Assembly: GCA_016793465.1 (NCBI GenBank)
Contig: JAEUJW010000060.1
Location: 46,891-110,890 of the forward strand
Reading direction: 5' to 3'
Origin: Myxococcales bacterium
GTDB taxonomy: Bacteria > Myxococcota > Polyangia > Nannocystales > Nannocystaceae
Length of the DNA stretch: 64,000 nucleotides
This document shows, in pieces, positions 34,188 to 43,307 of the stretch. The notes under the pieces were generated by a model. It worked only from the letters and a program-made list of their open reading frames with translations. It was not told the DNA's origin and made no database searches. The translations under genes and the position numbers were made by a program. Numbering within the stretch: the stretch's first letter is position 1; each line of letters starts with the position of its first letter.

Positions 34188-36767
34188 GTGCGCCGCGCCC
34201 TCGCCCTCCTCGCCGCCTGTCTGCTGGTGCTGCTGCCCCGGCTCGCGTCCGCCTGGACACCGCTCCCCGGCGTCATCGGCGACGACTTCCTGGTCACCCG
34301 CTCGCTCGAAGAGGTCCCCGAGCAGCTCGAGCGCGAGAACATCGCCGAGGTCCGCATCGAGGGCAATCGCCGCGTCGAGACCGAGGCCATGCTGCTCGAG
34401 CTGGAGAGCGCCCCCGGCGAGATGCTCTCGCGCCGCAACCTCGCCCAGGACATCCGCCGCCTGTGGGCGATGGGCAAGTTCGAGGACATCCGCGTCGAGG
34501 TCGAGCGCGTCTCGACCGGCCTCGTGCTCGTCTACATCGTCAAGGAGCGCCCCACGGTCCGCAAGATCATCGTCGAGGGCAACTCCAAAATTAAGCTCGA
34601 CGACATCAACGAGGTCCTCGACCTGAAGCTCAACAGCATCCTCGACCTCGGCGCCGTCAAGGCCAACGTCGAGAAGGTCAAGACCGCCTACGTCGAGAAG
34701 GGCTTCTTCCTCGCCGAGGTCACCTACGGCCTCAAACCCGTCGAGGACGAGGCCGGCAAGGTCGACATCGTCATCGTCATCAGCGAGGCCTCCGAGACGA
34801 TCGTCCGCAAGATCACGTTCATTGGCAACCAGGCCTTCTCCGACGACGAGCTGCGCAAGCACATGCTCACGCGCGTCGGCGGCTACATCAGCGTCATCAC
34901 CAAGAAGGCCGGCGGCGTCTTCAACAAGGAGGCGTTCGCCGGCGACTTCCAGATGCTGAAGTCGTACTACAGCGACCAGGGCTACCTCGACGCCAACGTC
35001 AAGGACCCCGAGCTCTCGCTCAGCGCCGACCGCCGGTTCGTCTACGTCACCATCCCCGTCGACGAGGGCCCGCAGTACAAGATCGGCCGCATCCGCGCCA
35101 AGGAGACCCTGGCCCGCGGCGAGAAGCCGCTCTACGACGAGCGCACCCTCGCCGAGTCGATCGAGCCCGTCCTGAAGGAGGGCGACGTCGCCTCGATGGG
35201 CAAGGTCCAGACCATCATCCAGGACATCGAGCGCCGCTACAAAGACGCCGGCCACGCCTACGTCAACGTCATCCCCGACGCCCGCCAGGACAAGGAGAAC
35301 CTGAAGCTCTACATGACCCTCGAGGTCGGCAAGGGCCCCCTCGTCTACGTCGAGCGCATCAACATCAGCGGCAACGACAAGACCGCCGACAAGGTCATCC
35401 GCCGCGAGATGATGCTGCGCGAGGGCGACCTCTACTCGGAGACCGGCAAGGAGGTGTCCGAGTTCAACGTCATGCGCCTCGGCTACTTCAACGACGCCAC
35501 GGTGTCGACCTCGAAGGGCAGCGCCGACGACCGCATCGTGCTCAACGTCGAGGTCACCGAGCGCCTGACCGGCACCTTCCAGGTCGGCGCCGGCTTCAGC
35601 ACCATCGAGAACTTCGTCCTCCAGGCCCAGATCCAGTACGACAACTTCCTCGGCCGCGGCACCACGGTCACCCTGATCGCCCAGGTCTCGAGCCTGCGCC
35701 GGCTCTTCAACCTGGCGTACCAGACCCGCTACTTCCTCGACTCGCGCTGGAACTTCTCGTTCAACATCTTCAACTCGCGCAACGTGTTCCCCTCGTTCAC
35801 GCGCGACAGCACCGGCGTGCGCGTCAGCTGGGGCTACCCGATCCCCCGCGTCCCCAACCTCATCCTGTTCGCCGGCTACAACTTCGAGTACGTCAAGGTC
35901 GGCTTCGGCTCGTTCGGCTACGGCTACGGCGGCGGTCTCTACGGCGCCGGCGCGTTCGCCACCCAGTACAGCTCGTCGGCGCTGATCACCAACCTGTTCA
36001 ACAACGGCATCACCTCGTCGATCACCACGCGCCTGCGCTACGACACGACCGACAACTTCCTGTTCCCGACCCGCGGCATGCGCCACGAGATCGGCGCCGA
36101 GTTCGCCAGCAAGTACCTCGGCTCGCAGAACCGCTTCAACCGCTACGACGCCAACTTCCGCTTCTACTTCCCGATCATCCCGAGCAAGCAGAGCTTCCGC
36201 GCCTGGCTGGTGTTCAAGACCCGCCTCATGCTCGGCTTCATCCACAGCCCGCAGGACAAGGGCGTGCCGATCTTCGAGCGCTACTTCCCCGGCGGCATCT
36301 ACGGCGACGGCGGCATCCGCGGCTACCGCCTGCGCAGCCTCGGCCCGATGATGAAGGTCCAGAGCTCCTCGGACCCGACCGCCTCGCTCGTGCCCTACGG
36401 CATCGGCGGCAACGTGCTCGCCGCCCTGAACATCGAGCTCGAGTTCATGATCGTCCCGCCCGCCAACATCAAGGGCGTGCTCTTCATGGACTTCGGCAAC
36501 GCCTTCAACACCGAGCCGCTGTACTGCGTCCAGCCCAACCCGACCGAGCTCCCGAAGGCCGATCCCTGCGTCGGCGTGTCCAACAGCGGCGCCCCGTTCC
36601 GCCTGAAGTACCTCCGCCGCTCGCTCGGCTTCGGCTTCCGCTGGCAGTCGCCGATCGGCCCCCTGCGCTTCGAGTGGGGCTTCCCCCTCGACCGCCAGCA
36701 GCGCACCGAATTCCTCTACGGCGACGACCCCGTGGTCTTCGAATTCAACGTCGGCAACTCGTTCTGA
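34188..36767 (+). CDS. bamA: Outer-membrane protein assembly factor BamA
   Basis: About 859 aa. A signal peptide (LALLAACLLVLLPRLASA) is followed by POTRA repeats (for example IAEVRIEGNRRVETEAMLLEL, VRKIIVEGNSKIKLDDI, VRKITFIGNQAFSDDELRK and VERINISGNDKTADKVIRRE). The C-terminal barrel includes the surface-antigen/BamA signature GGIYGDGGIRGYRLRSLGP and ends in the aromatic residue required for barrel recognition (GNSF). It folds beta-barrel proteins into the outer membrane. It starts with GTG just after lolD, so the two share a transcript. Confidence 0.96.
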   Translation: MRRALALLAACLLVLLPRLASAWTPLPGVIGDDFLVTRSLEEVPEQLERENIAEVRIEGNRRVETEAMLLELESAPGEMLSRRNLAQDIRRLWAMGKFEDIRVEVERVSTGLVLVYIVKERPTVRKIIVEGNSKIKLDDINEVLDLKLNSILDLGAVKANVEKVKTAYVEKGFFLAEVTYGLKPVEDEAGKVDIVIVISEASETIVRKITFIGNQAFSDDELRKHMLTRVGGYISVITKKAGGVFNKEAFAGDFQMLKSYYSDQGYLDANVKDPELSLSADRRFVYVTIPVDEGPQYKIGRIRAKETLARGEKPLYDERTLAESIEPVLKEGDVASMGKVQTIIQDIERRYKDAGHAYVNVIPDARQDKENLKLYMTLEVGKGPLVYVERINISGNDKTADKVIRREMMLREGDLYSETGKEVSEFNVMRLGYFNDATVSTSKGSADDRIVLNVEVTERLTGTFQVGAGFSTIENFVLQAQIQYDNFLGRGTTVTLIAQVSSLRRLFNLAYQTRYFLDSRWNFSFNIFNSRNVFPSFTRDSTGVRVSWGYPIPRVPNLILFAGYNFEYVKVGFGSFGYGYGGGLYGAGAFATQYSSSALITNLFNNGITSSITTRLRYDTTDNFLFPTRGMRHEIGAEFASKYLGSQNRFNRYDANFRFYFPIIPSKQSFRAWLVFKTRLMLGFIHSPQDKGVPIFERYFPGGIYGDGGIRGYRLRSLGPMMKVQSSSDPTASLVPYGIGGNVLAALNIELEFMIVPPANIKGVLFMDFGNAFNTEPLYCVQPNPTELPKADPCVGVSNSGAPFRLKYLRRSLGFGFRWQSPIGPLRFEWGFPLDRQQRTEFLYGDDPVVFEFNVGNSF

Positions 36768-36981
36768 GCCCCGCCGGCGTGAGGTGAGCTTGGCCACGGC
36801 CTGGAGGCATTTCTCCGCGGTTCTCCAGCGGGACCGGCCCAGGTCCGACGGCGGAGGGGTCGAGGCGTCCTCCCTGCGCGTCGGTTTGCGGAGCCCAGGG
36901 CAGGGCAGGGCACCCGCGGACCGCCGTGGGCATCGCCTCGGCCGGTGAATGGCCCCCCGGGGTCCCCCGTCTGAGGCCCCA

Positions 36982-37010
36982 TTGCCGCCCAGAGCCGCGG
37001 CAGCTAAGGT
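36982..37010 (+). promoter_or_regulatory. Promoter of the first Skp-like gene
   Basis: TTGCCG (36982-36987), a 17-nt spacer and TAAGGT (37005-37010) end 8 nt before the GTG start. Confidence 0.55.
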
Positions 37011-37018
37011 CACGCCCC

Positions 37019-37591
37019 GTGAAGCACCAACCCCACGCTTCCCCATTCGCCCGCCTCCGGCGCACCGCGCTCGCCGCGTTGATGTTCGGCAGCGTCGTCC
37101 TCGCCCCCGCGGTCCCTGTCGCCGCCGCTCCGGCCAAGCCGCTCGAGCGTGTCGCCCTCGTCGACCTGCAGCGCTGCATCCTCGAGACAGCCCAGGGCAC
37201 CAAGGCCAAGAAGGACCTCGAGGCCGCCTTCACCAAGGGCAACGCCCAGATCGAGAAGAAGGCCAAGGACCTGCAGAAGAAGGTCGACGACCTGCGGGCC
37301 AAGGCCGCGATGTTGTCCAAGGACGAACTCGGCAAGCGTCAGCAGGAGCTCATGCGCAGCGACGCCGAACTGCAGCAGCTCGCCTCCGACTTGCAGGAGG
37401 ACATCTCGACCAAAGAGGCCCAGCTGACCGAGAAGATCTACAAGAACGTCGCCGCGATCGTGAAGGACATCGCCGCCGAGGAGCAGCTCCAGCTCGTCCT
37501 CGTCCGCTCGCAGGCCACCGTGTTGTTCGCCAACCCCAAGCTCGACCTGACCAACCGCGTCATCGTCGCCTACGACAAGAAGCACCCGTGA
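37019..37591 (+). CDS. skp: Skp/OmpH-family periplasmic chaperone (first copy)
   Basis: About 190 aa. The signal peptide (LAALMFGSVVLAPAVPVAAA) is followed by the OmpH start RVALVDLQRCILETAQG. Two long Lys/Glu/Gln-rich helices form the tentacle-like coiled coil, and VFANPKLDLTNRVIVAYDKKHP closes the body domain. Skp carries unfolded outer-membrane proteins to BamA, encoded just upstream. GTG is taken as start because TAAGGT lies 8 nt upstream and the signal peptide begins there. Confidence 0.9.
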   Translation: MKHQPHASPFARLRRTALAALMFGSVVLAPAVPVAAAPAKPLERVALVDLQRCILETAQGTKAKKDLEAAFTKGNAQIEKKAKDLQKKVDDLRAKAAMLSKDELGKRQQELMRSDAELQQLASDLQEDISTKEAQLTEKIYKNVAAIVKDIAAEEQLQLVLVRSQATVLFANPKLDLTNRVIVAYDKKHP

Positions 37592-37596
37592 CCACC

Positions 37597-38148
37597 ATGC
37601 GCACCGTCCTCCGTCGTCTGTTCCCCGCCGCTGCCCTCGCCCTCGGTGTCGCCGGCGCCAGCCTCACTCCCGCCCTCTCCACGCCGGTCCAGGCCGCCGT
37701 GCCCAAGGTCCGCGGCGTCGCCGTGGTCGACATGCAGAAGGTCCTGACCGACACCAAGCAGGGCCAGGCCGCCCGCAAGAAGCTCGAGGAGAGCTCCAAG
37801 GCCAAGCAGGACAAGCTCGACGCCAAGCGCAAGAAGCTCGAGGCGGACCAGGCCAAGCTGAAAAATCTGTCCCCCGACAAGCTCGCCGCCGCCGAGGAGT
37901 CGCTGCAGAAGGACTACATGGAGATGCAGCAGATCTACATGACTATGCAGCAGGAGCTCGCCCAGCAAGAGGGCCGCGTGCTCGAGGACATCTACAAGAA
38001 CTGCCAGACGATCATCGACAAGATCGCGGCGGAGATGGAGCTCGACCTCGTGCTCCTGCGCGACGAGTCGACCGTGCTGTTCGCCCAGCCCGGCCTCGAC
38101 ATCACCGCCGAGCTGGTCAAGCGCTACAACGCCAAGTACCCCAGCTAA
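37597..38148 (+). CDS. skp: Skp/OmpH-family periplasmic chaperone (second copy)
   Basis: About 183 aa, paralogous to the preceding gene. It has a signal peptide (AAALALGVAGASLTPALSTPVQA), VRGVAVVDMQKVLTDTKQG, a charged coiled coil and the ending LDITAELVKRYNAKYPS. A GTG at 37588 that overlaps the previous stop (GTGA) is an alternative start. Skp acts as a trimer; two adjacent copies could form hetero-trimers or serve different clients (inference). Confidence 0.9.
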   Translation: MRTVLRRLFPAAALALGVAGASLTPALSTPVQAAVPKVRGVAVVDMQKVLTDTKQGQAARKKLEESSKAKQDKLDAKRKKLEADQAKLKNLSPDKLAAAEESLQKDYMEMQQIYMTMQQELAQQEGRVLEDIYKNCQTIIDKIAAEMELDLVLLRDESTVLFAQPGLDITAELVKRYNAKYPS

Positions 38149-38228
38149 AGCCGGACAGGCGTCACCCGGAGAGATCCCGCGGCCCGCTAGGCGGACCGCG
38201 GGATTCCGCGTATCATGGCGCCGCGGTC

Positions 38229-38690
38229 ATGCTGCTCGACGCTGTCCAGATCCAGAAGATCCTCCCGCATCGTTTTCCCTTCCTGTTCCTCGACCGCGTG
38301 CTGTCGGCGACCCCAAACGAGTCGCTGATCGCTCAGAAGCTGGTCTCGATCGCCGATCCGATCCTGCAGGGTCACTTCCCGGGCAACCCGATCCTCCCCG
38401 GCGTCGTCCAGGTCGAGGCCATGGCCCAGGCCGCGGTCGTGCTCGCCCACCTCTCGGGTAAGTTCGACCTCGAGGAGCACCACTGCTACTTCGTCGGCAT
38501 CCAGGAAGCCAAGTTCCGCGCGCCCGTGGTCCCGGGCGAGGTCCTGACCATCGAGGTCAAGGCCCAGCGGCTCGGCCGTCTGGCCAAGTTCTCCGGCGAG
38601 ATCCGCGTCGGCGATCAGGTCAAGAGCTCCGGCACCTTCACCGCGATCCTCGAGCCGAAGAACAAGCCCGCTCCGGCCGCGACCCCATGA
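38229..38690 (+). CDS. fabZ: 3-hydroxyacyl-ACP dehydratase FabZ
   Basis: About 153 aa. The catalytic His is in ILPHRFPFLFLDRV and the Glu/Pro helix follows GHFPGNPILPGVVQVEAMAQAA. It dehydrates 3-hydroxyacyl-ACP in fatty-acid elongation. In many Gram-negatives fabZ lies between lpxD and lpxA after skp; here lpx genes are absent from the cluster. TATCAT (38211-38216) lies 12 nt before the ATG. Its stop overlaps the next gene (ATGA). Confidence 0.95.
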   Translation: MLLDAVQIQKILPHRFPFLFLDRVLSATPNESLIAQKLVSIADPILQGHFPGNPILPGVVQVEAMAQAAVVLAHLSGKFDLEEHHCYFVGIQEAKFRAPVVPGEVLTIEVKAQRLGRLAKFSGEIRVGDQVKSSGTFTAILEPKNKPAPAATP

Positions 38691-39331
38691 GCCGTCGCTG
38701 CATCGCCCTCGTGATCGTCCTGCAGATCGCAGCCTGCGGTCGTCGCGATTCGCGCGAGCTGGCGCGCGCGGGCGACGACACCGCCAGGGCCATACGTCGC
38801 GGCGACGCCCGCGCAGTCAGCGAGCGCGTCGTCGTCGGCGCCCGCAATCTTGTCGATTATCAGGCGATCCTCCGCGACAAGGCGACCCGCAGCGCCTGGT
38901 CGCGTCACCTCGCCAAGCCGAGCGCCGTCCGTCCGACCGCCACCGTTTTCGTGGCCGCGGATCAGCCCGCCGAAGTGGTCTGGACCGGCCAGGCGTGGGC
39001 CTTCGCCGAGGATCCGACCCTCGTCTACGACCAGTCGAATCCCCGCGCCGCGCTCCGCAGCCTCGTCCGCGCCAGCCGTCTGCAGCGCTGGGACGTGCTC
39101 CTCGGGCTCGCGCCCGAGCGCTATCGCCTCGGGCTCGCCGAGGACGACCTCCGCAGGGCCTGGACCGAGGGCGAGTACGCCGCCGCGCTAAAGGCCTCGC
39201 GCGACCGCCTCGCCGAGCACCTCGGCGACCCGATCGTGGCCGACGCTCACGAAGCCGTGCTCGAGCTGGGCGACGGAGAGGCCGCCCACCTCGAACGCGA
39301 GGGCACCCGCTGGGTCGTCGTCGACTTCTGA
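38687..39331 (+). CDS. Small lipoprotein of unknown function
   Basis: About 214 aa. The signal peptide ends in lipobox IAAC followed by GRRDSRELARAGDD. The mature part is rich in Arg/Ala with Trp-containing segments (VVWTGQAWAFAEDP, LEREGTRWVVVDF). No family was recognised. It is translationally coupled to fabZ by ATGA. Confidence 0.75.
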   Translation: MSRRCIALVIVLQIAACGRRDSRELARAGDDTARAIRRGDARAVSERVVVGARNLVDYQAILRDKATRSAWSRHLAKPSAVRPTATVFVAADQPAEVVWTGQAWAFAEDPTLVYDQSNPRAALRSLVRASRLQRWDVLLGLAPERYRLGLAEDDLRRAWTEGEYAAALKASRDRLAEHLGDPIVADAHEAVLELGDGEAAHLEREGTRWVVVDF

Positions 39332-39628
39332 CCAGCGTCCGTAACCCCGCGACGTGTGGGCACATGGCCCACTGCGACCGGCGCGAAGACAGTTCTTGCC
39401 ATCTCTAACCACGGCGTTAGTCTCTTCCGTAAGGTGGCAAACCAAAATTTCACTGCCTGTCCCCGCATGACCGTCGTGTCAGGGGTTCAGGCGACCGGGG
39501 GATCGGCGGGAGGAGTGGTACCCGCATCGAACCGCCGGGACAACCTCGGGCAGCGTGAGATTTACGACCACCCGCTTGACTTGGAGCAACCATTTGCGCC
39601 CGGCGTGGCAGAAGCGGCAGGCGACCCG
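39332..39628. other. Non-coding stretch, less GC-rich than its surroundings
   Basis: This stretch contains a possible promoter (TTGCCA at 39396-39401, 16-nt spacer, TAGTCT at 39418-39423) pointing towards the small ORF. An in-frame ATG at 39467 would extend that ORF to about 113 aa, but the added part does not look coding. Confidence 0.4.
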
Positions 39629-39808
39629 ATGAGACCGGCCATTTTGGAGAAACGCAAGCGTGTCAACGATTCACGGCCGGTGGTGCCACTTCAGGTCGAG
39701 CTGGAGCTGCCGCTGGTCGCTCCGGACGATCGCGACAGCCGCGCACCGGTGGCCCGTCCGGACACGCCTGACGATCGCGGCGTCGCAGTCATCGACTTCT
39801 ACATCTGA
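39629..39808 (+). CDS. 59-aa protein of unknown function
   Basis: The sequence starts MRPAILEKRKRVNDSRPVVP and ends DRGVAVIDFYI. Codons are strongly GC-ending in the second half, consistent with real coding. It is followed by a good terminator and preceded by a possible promoter about 200 nt upstream. It has no signal peptide or membrane segment and no recognised family. A short Asp/Pro/Arg-rich protein of this size could be a regulator or scaffold, but nothing in the sequence decides this. Confidence 0.55.
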   Translation: MRPAILEKRKRVNDSRPVVPLQVELELPLVAPDDRDSRAPVARPDTPDDRGVAVIDFYI

Positions 39809-39834
39809 ACCACGTCCCGAACCGGGTTTGGAAT

Positions 39835-39870
39835 GGGGGGCACCTTCCAGGGTGGCCTCCCGTTTTATTT
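39835..39870 (+). terminator. Rho-independent terminator after the 59-aa ORF
   Basis: A GGGGGGCACC arm pairs (one bulge) with GGTGGCCTCCC around TTCCAG, and is followed by GTTTTATTT. It supports an independent transcript ending here. Confidence 0.75.
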
Positions 39871-39939
39871 GAGCACATGCGCTCGCCGTGGCCAATTTGT
39901 GTGCTTCACCCCACGCCTCGGCTCCTGTAGCTTGGTTCC

Positions 39940-41352
39940 ATGGCACACGAGATCGAACTGACGGTGGATTCGACGGTGGTGCAGGACGACGGCGAGGACA
40001 TGCGCCACTCCGGCTATCGCCTGGTCGTCCTGAGCGGCGAGCTGCGTGGCCGGGAGATCGATGTGACCCAGGATGTGGTCCATCTGGGCAAGTCTCGCCA
40101 GTGTGACATCGTTTTGCCCGATGAGTCCGTGTCGCGTGTCCACGCCGAGATCCGGCGCCAGGAGGACAGCTACCGCGTCCTCGACCAGCAGTCGACCAAC
40201 GGCATGTTCATCGGCGGGGTCCGGGTCACCGACGGCTTCCTGAAGCCCGGCGACGTGCTGGCGCTGGGTAAGGTCCAGATCCGGTTCATGCCGCGGGACG
40301 CCCGCGTCGAGCTGCTCCCGAGCACCGCCGAGAGCTTCGGGCCGGTCCGCGGGCGCAGTCTGGCGATGCGCAAGATCTTTGGTGTGCTCGAGCGGGTCGC
40401 CGGTGCCGACGCCACCATCCTCCTGGAAGGCGAGACCGGCACCGGCAAGGACCTCCTGGCCCGGGCCATCCACGACGCCTCGCCGCGCCGCGAGGGCCCG
40501 TTCGTGGTCGTCGACTGCGGCGGGACGGCCGCCGCGCAACTCGAGGTCGAGCTGTTCGGCTCGGAGGGCGGCGGGGACGCCTCCCGCGAGCGTAAAGGCG
40601 CGTTCGAGCTGGCCCACGGCGGCACCCTCCTGCTGGACGACATCGGCGAGCTGCCCCTCGATCTACAGCCCCGCCTGACCCGCGCCCTCGAGAACCGCAA
40701 GTTCCGGCGGGGTGGCGGCGGGGACGAGGTCGAGGTCGACGTCCGCGTGCTGGCGACCGCCGGACGCGGGCTTCAGCAGCAGGTCGCCGCTGGCGAGTTC
40801 CGCGAGGACCTGTATTTCCTCATCGCCGTGGTCTCGATCCAACTGCCGTCGCTCCGCGATCGCCGCGACGACATTCCGATGCTCATCGAGCTGTTCTCGC
40901 GGCGGCTCCCGCCCGGCATGTGGCGCGCCCCCGGGCCCGAGGCGATGGCTCGCCTCGTCGCCTACGACTGGCCCGGCAACGTCCGCGAGCTCCGCAACGT
41001 GGTCGAGCGCAGCGCCTACCTCTCGCCCGACGGGGTCATCGACCTCATCACAGCCGGCAGCCTCCCGCGCGCCGGCCGCGACCAGCCGGTGGTGTTCGAC
41101 CCGACCCTGACCTTCCGCGAGCAGAAGGAGCGGGCGGTCGAGCTGTTCGAGGAGACCTACCTCAACTGGCTGCTGCAGCGGTCCGAGGGCAACATCTCGC
41201 GCGCTGCCCGCGAGGCCGACATGGACCGCAAATACCTGCACAAACTGCTGCGCCGCTATGGCATCGACGCCAAGCAGTTCACGGCCGCGGCCATGGGCAA
41301 CCGCGCGAGCGCGGCCGCTGATCCCGGCGCTTCCGAGCCGTCCGGGAACTGA
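39940..41352 (+). CDS. FHA-AAA+ sigma-54-activator-like regulator lacking GAFTGA
   Basis: About 470 aa. The FHA domain (about residues 28-115, [24 protein letters not shown]) is followed by an AAA+ domain with Walker A GETGTGKD (about residue 163), Walker B LLLDDIGE and arginine finger FREDLYF. A C-terminal Fis-type helix-turn-helix ([21 protein letters not shown]) follows. Where activators have GAFTGA, the sequence reads [21 protein letters not shown], and Walker B has Asp-Asp instead of Asp-Glu. It would bind phosphothreonine proteins and DNA but may not contact sigma-54. TAGCTT (39928-39933) lies 6 nt before the ATG. Confidence 0.88.
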   Translation: MAHEIELTVDSTVVQDDGEDMRHSGYRLVVLSGELRGREIDVTQDVVHLGKSRQCDIVLPDESVSRVHAEIRRQEDSYRVLDQQSTNGMFIGGVRVTDGFLKPGDVLALGKVQIRFMPRDARVELLPSTAESFGPVRGRSLAMRKIFGVLERVAGADATILLEGETGTGKDLLARAIHDASPRREGPFVVVDCGGTAAAQLEVELFGSEGGGDASRERKGAFELAHGGTLLLDDIGELPLDLQPRLTRALENRKFRRGGGGDEVEVDVRVLATAGRGLQQQVAAGEFREDLYFLIAVVSIQLPSLRDRRDDIPMLIELFSRRLPPGMWRAPGPEAMARLVAYDWPGNVRELRNVVERSAYLSPDGVIDLITAGSLPRAGRDQPVVFDPTLTFREQKERAVELFEETYLNWLLQRSEGNISRAAREADMDRKYLHKLLRRYGIDAKQFTAAAMGNRASAAADPGASEPSGN

Positions 41353-41397
41353 TCCGGCCGGTTCCCCGCACCTCCCTCGCGCGCTACCATCCCGGCG

Positions 41398-42324
41398 ATG
41401 TCGGCGGAGCCGTCTCCCGGGTTCGAGGCCGCGTGGGTCCACGCGCGCGGTGTCGTCCGCCTCGATGTGCCGCGCGTGATGGCGGTCGTCAACCTCACGC
41501 CCGACAGCTTCTTCGACGGCGGCAACCTGCTCCCACCGGGCAGCGACGACCCGAACGCCGCGATGGCCGTGCGGCGTTGCCTCGGCCTCGTGCAGGAGGG
41601 CGCGGACATCCTCGACCTCGGCGGTGAGTCGACCCGCCCCGGCTCCGCGCCGGTGCCCGTCGACATCGAGCTGCGGCGCGTTCTTCCGGTCCTGCGCCGC
41701 CTCCTCGACGAGCCGACCCTCGCCCGCGTCCCGCTCAGCATCGACACCCGCCACGCCGCGGTCGCTCGCGCGGCCATGGAGGCCGGAGCTGCCATCATCA
41801 ACGACGTCAGCGGCCTCGCCGACCCCGCGATGGCGGCCGTCGCCGCCGAGACCGGCGCCGGCCTCGTGATCGGTCACCTGCGCGGCGAGCCGGCCAGCAT
41901 GCAGCAGGGCATCGCCTTCACCGACCTGCTCGCCGACGTCGCCGCCGAGCTGTCCGCCGCCGTCGAGCGCGCCCTGCGGGCCGGCGTCGCCGGCGACCGC
42001 ATCGTCGTCGACCCGGGCGTCGGCTTCGGCAAGACCGCCGAGCAGAGCGCCGCCCTCGTCGGCGCCTCGCGTGACCTGGCCCATGCGACAGGTTGTCCCG
42101 TGCTCGTCGGCGCCAGCCGCAAGGCGTTCCTCGGCGCGATCACCGGGCGCGCCGTCGGCGAGCGCATGATCGCCAGCGTGGCCGCCGCGGTCGTCGCCGT
42201 CGAGCGCGGCGCCAGCATTGTTCGCGTGCACGACGTCGGCCCGACCGCCGAGGCCCTGCGCGTGGCCGCCGCGGTGCGCCGCCACCACGCCGCCGCCAGC
42301 GCGCGCTGCGAGGGGATCGCGTGA
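41398..42324 (+). CDS. folP: Dihydropteroate synthase
   Basis: About 308 aa TIM barrel with MAVVNLTPDSFFDGG, LGGESTRPGS, PLSIDTRHAAVARAAMEAG, IINDVSG, DPGVGFGKT and the late SRKAFLG / RVHDV motifs. It joins pterin diphosphate and p-aminobenzoate in folate synthesis and is the sulfonamide target. TACCAT (41385-41390) lies 7 nt upstream of the ATG. The stop overlaps the cdaA start (GTGA), the usual folP-cdaA arrangement of several phyla. Confidence 0.95.
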   Translation: MSAEPSPGFEAAWVHARGVVRLDVPRVMAVVNLTPDSFFDGGNLLPPGSDDPNAAMAVRRCLGLVQEGADILDLGGESTRPGSAPVPVDIELRRVLPVLRRLLDEPTLARVPLSIDTRHAAVARAAMEAGAAIINDVSGLADPAMAAVAAETGAGLVIGHLRGEPASMQQGIAFTDLLADVAAELSAAVERALRAGVAGDRIVVDPGVGFGKTAEQSAALVGASRDLAHATGCPVLVGASRKAFLGAITGRAVGERMIASVAAAVVAVERGASIVRVHDVGPTAEALRVAAAVRRHHAAASARCEGIA

Positions 42325-43307
42325 CGCCCCACGAGTTCATCGCCGCGTTGAGCTGGCGGGACGCCCTCGACTTCGGGCTGCTCCTAATCATCGTCTACGC
42401 CGCCCTGCGGCTGGTCCAGGGCACGCGGGCCATGCCGGTGCTCCTCGCCGTCGCCCTCGTCTCGGGCCTCGCCGCGGTCGCCCGTGCCCTCGACCTCGTC
42501 GCCGTCGCCGCCCTGCTGAAGTACTTCCTCGAGTACATCATCATCATCTTGATCGTCGTGTTCCATCAGGAGCTGCGCCGCATCTTCCTCCGCGTGGGTC
42601 AGCGCCTGCTGCCGCACGGCCGCCGCGAGGCCGCCCGCAGCGCCGTCGGCGAGCTCGTGCTCGCGGTCGAGCGCCTGCGTCGCGCCCGCTTCGGCGCTAT
42701 CGTCGTGCTGCAAGGCGAGATCGACGTGCTCGACGTGGTCAGCGACCGCGGCCGCGAGATCAACGCCGCCCTGCAGGCCGACACCCTGGTCGCCCTGTTG
42801 GTGCCGCACCCCATCAACCTCGCCCACGACGGCGCCGTGCTGATCCAGAACTTTCGCATCGCCCGCGCCGGCGTCATCTGTCCGCTGACCCAGCGCGACC
42901 GCCTCGAGCCCAGCTTCGGCACCCGCCACCGCGGCGCCCTCGGCGTCAGCGAGGAGACCGACGCGTTCGTGGTGGTCGTCAGCGAGGAGCGCGGCGAGAT
43001 CCGCGTGATCCAGCGCGGCGACTACAGCGAGTCGCTGTCGGCGGCCGAGCTCGAGGCGCGCATCGCCGTCTGGCTCGACCAGCCGCGCGCCGAGGCCAGC
43101 GTCGCCGCCTCCCCGCGGGCGACCAGCCCCGGTGAGAGCATCATGGGCAAGAGCGTCGTGCGTACGCGCGTCGACCTGCGGCGCGAGTCGCTGCGCGCGC
43201 AGGAGGGCCTCACCGACGCCGGCGCTCGCCCGGCCGCCGAGTCGTCGGCCAGTATGCCGAGTCCCGTGGTCGAGCGCCCCGGAGAGCCGCTGGAGGCCGA
43301 GCGATGA
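42321..43307 (+). CDS. cdaA: Diadenylate cyclase CdaA
   Basis: About 328 aa. Three N-terminal membrane helices are followed by the DAC domain with both catalytic motifs, DGA in NLAHDGAVLIQ and RHR in FGTRHRGALGVSEE. It makes cyclic di-AMP from two ATP at the membrane. The C-terminal 90 residues are a charged extension not usual in the family. The GTG start overlaps folP, and the stop overlaps cdaR (ATGA). Confidence 0.93.
   Translation: MTPHEFIAALSWRDALDFGLLLIIVYAALRLVQGTRAMPVLLAVALVSGLAAVARALDLVAVAALLKYFLEYIIIILIVVFHQELRRIFLRVGQRLLPHGRREAARSAVGELVLAVERLRRARFGAIVVLQGEIDVLDVVSDRGREINAALQADTLVALLVPHPINLAHDGAVLIQNFRIARAGVICPLTQRDRLEPSFGTRHRGALGVSEETDAFVVVVSEERGEIRVIQRGDYSESLSAAELEARIAVWLDQPRAEASVAASPRATSPGESIMGKSVVRTRVDLRRESLRAQEGLTDAGARPAAESSASMPSPVVERPGEPLEAER

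Noticed and set aside
24268..36520. CRISPR-like periodicity
   Set aside because: No series of identical repeats with unique spacers was seen. The only regular repeats are in-frame protein repeats.
33438..37046. Reverse-strand open frame of about 1200 codons opposite lolD and bamA
   Set aside because: It is the mirror of the conserved LolD and BamA frames, low-complexity, with no start context.
39500..39600. A third tRNA-like element on the reverse strand
   Set aside because: A GGTTCGATG stretch resembles a T-loop, but the flanking T-stem does not pair, no anticodon arm with T33 can be drawn, and the conserved leader block is absent.
39467..39628. Longer 113-aa version of the 59-aa ORF
   Set aside because: The added N-terminal part has codons unlike the rest and no conserved-looking sequence. 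The ATG at 39629 is the more plausible start.
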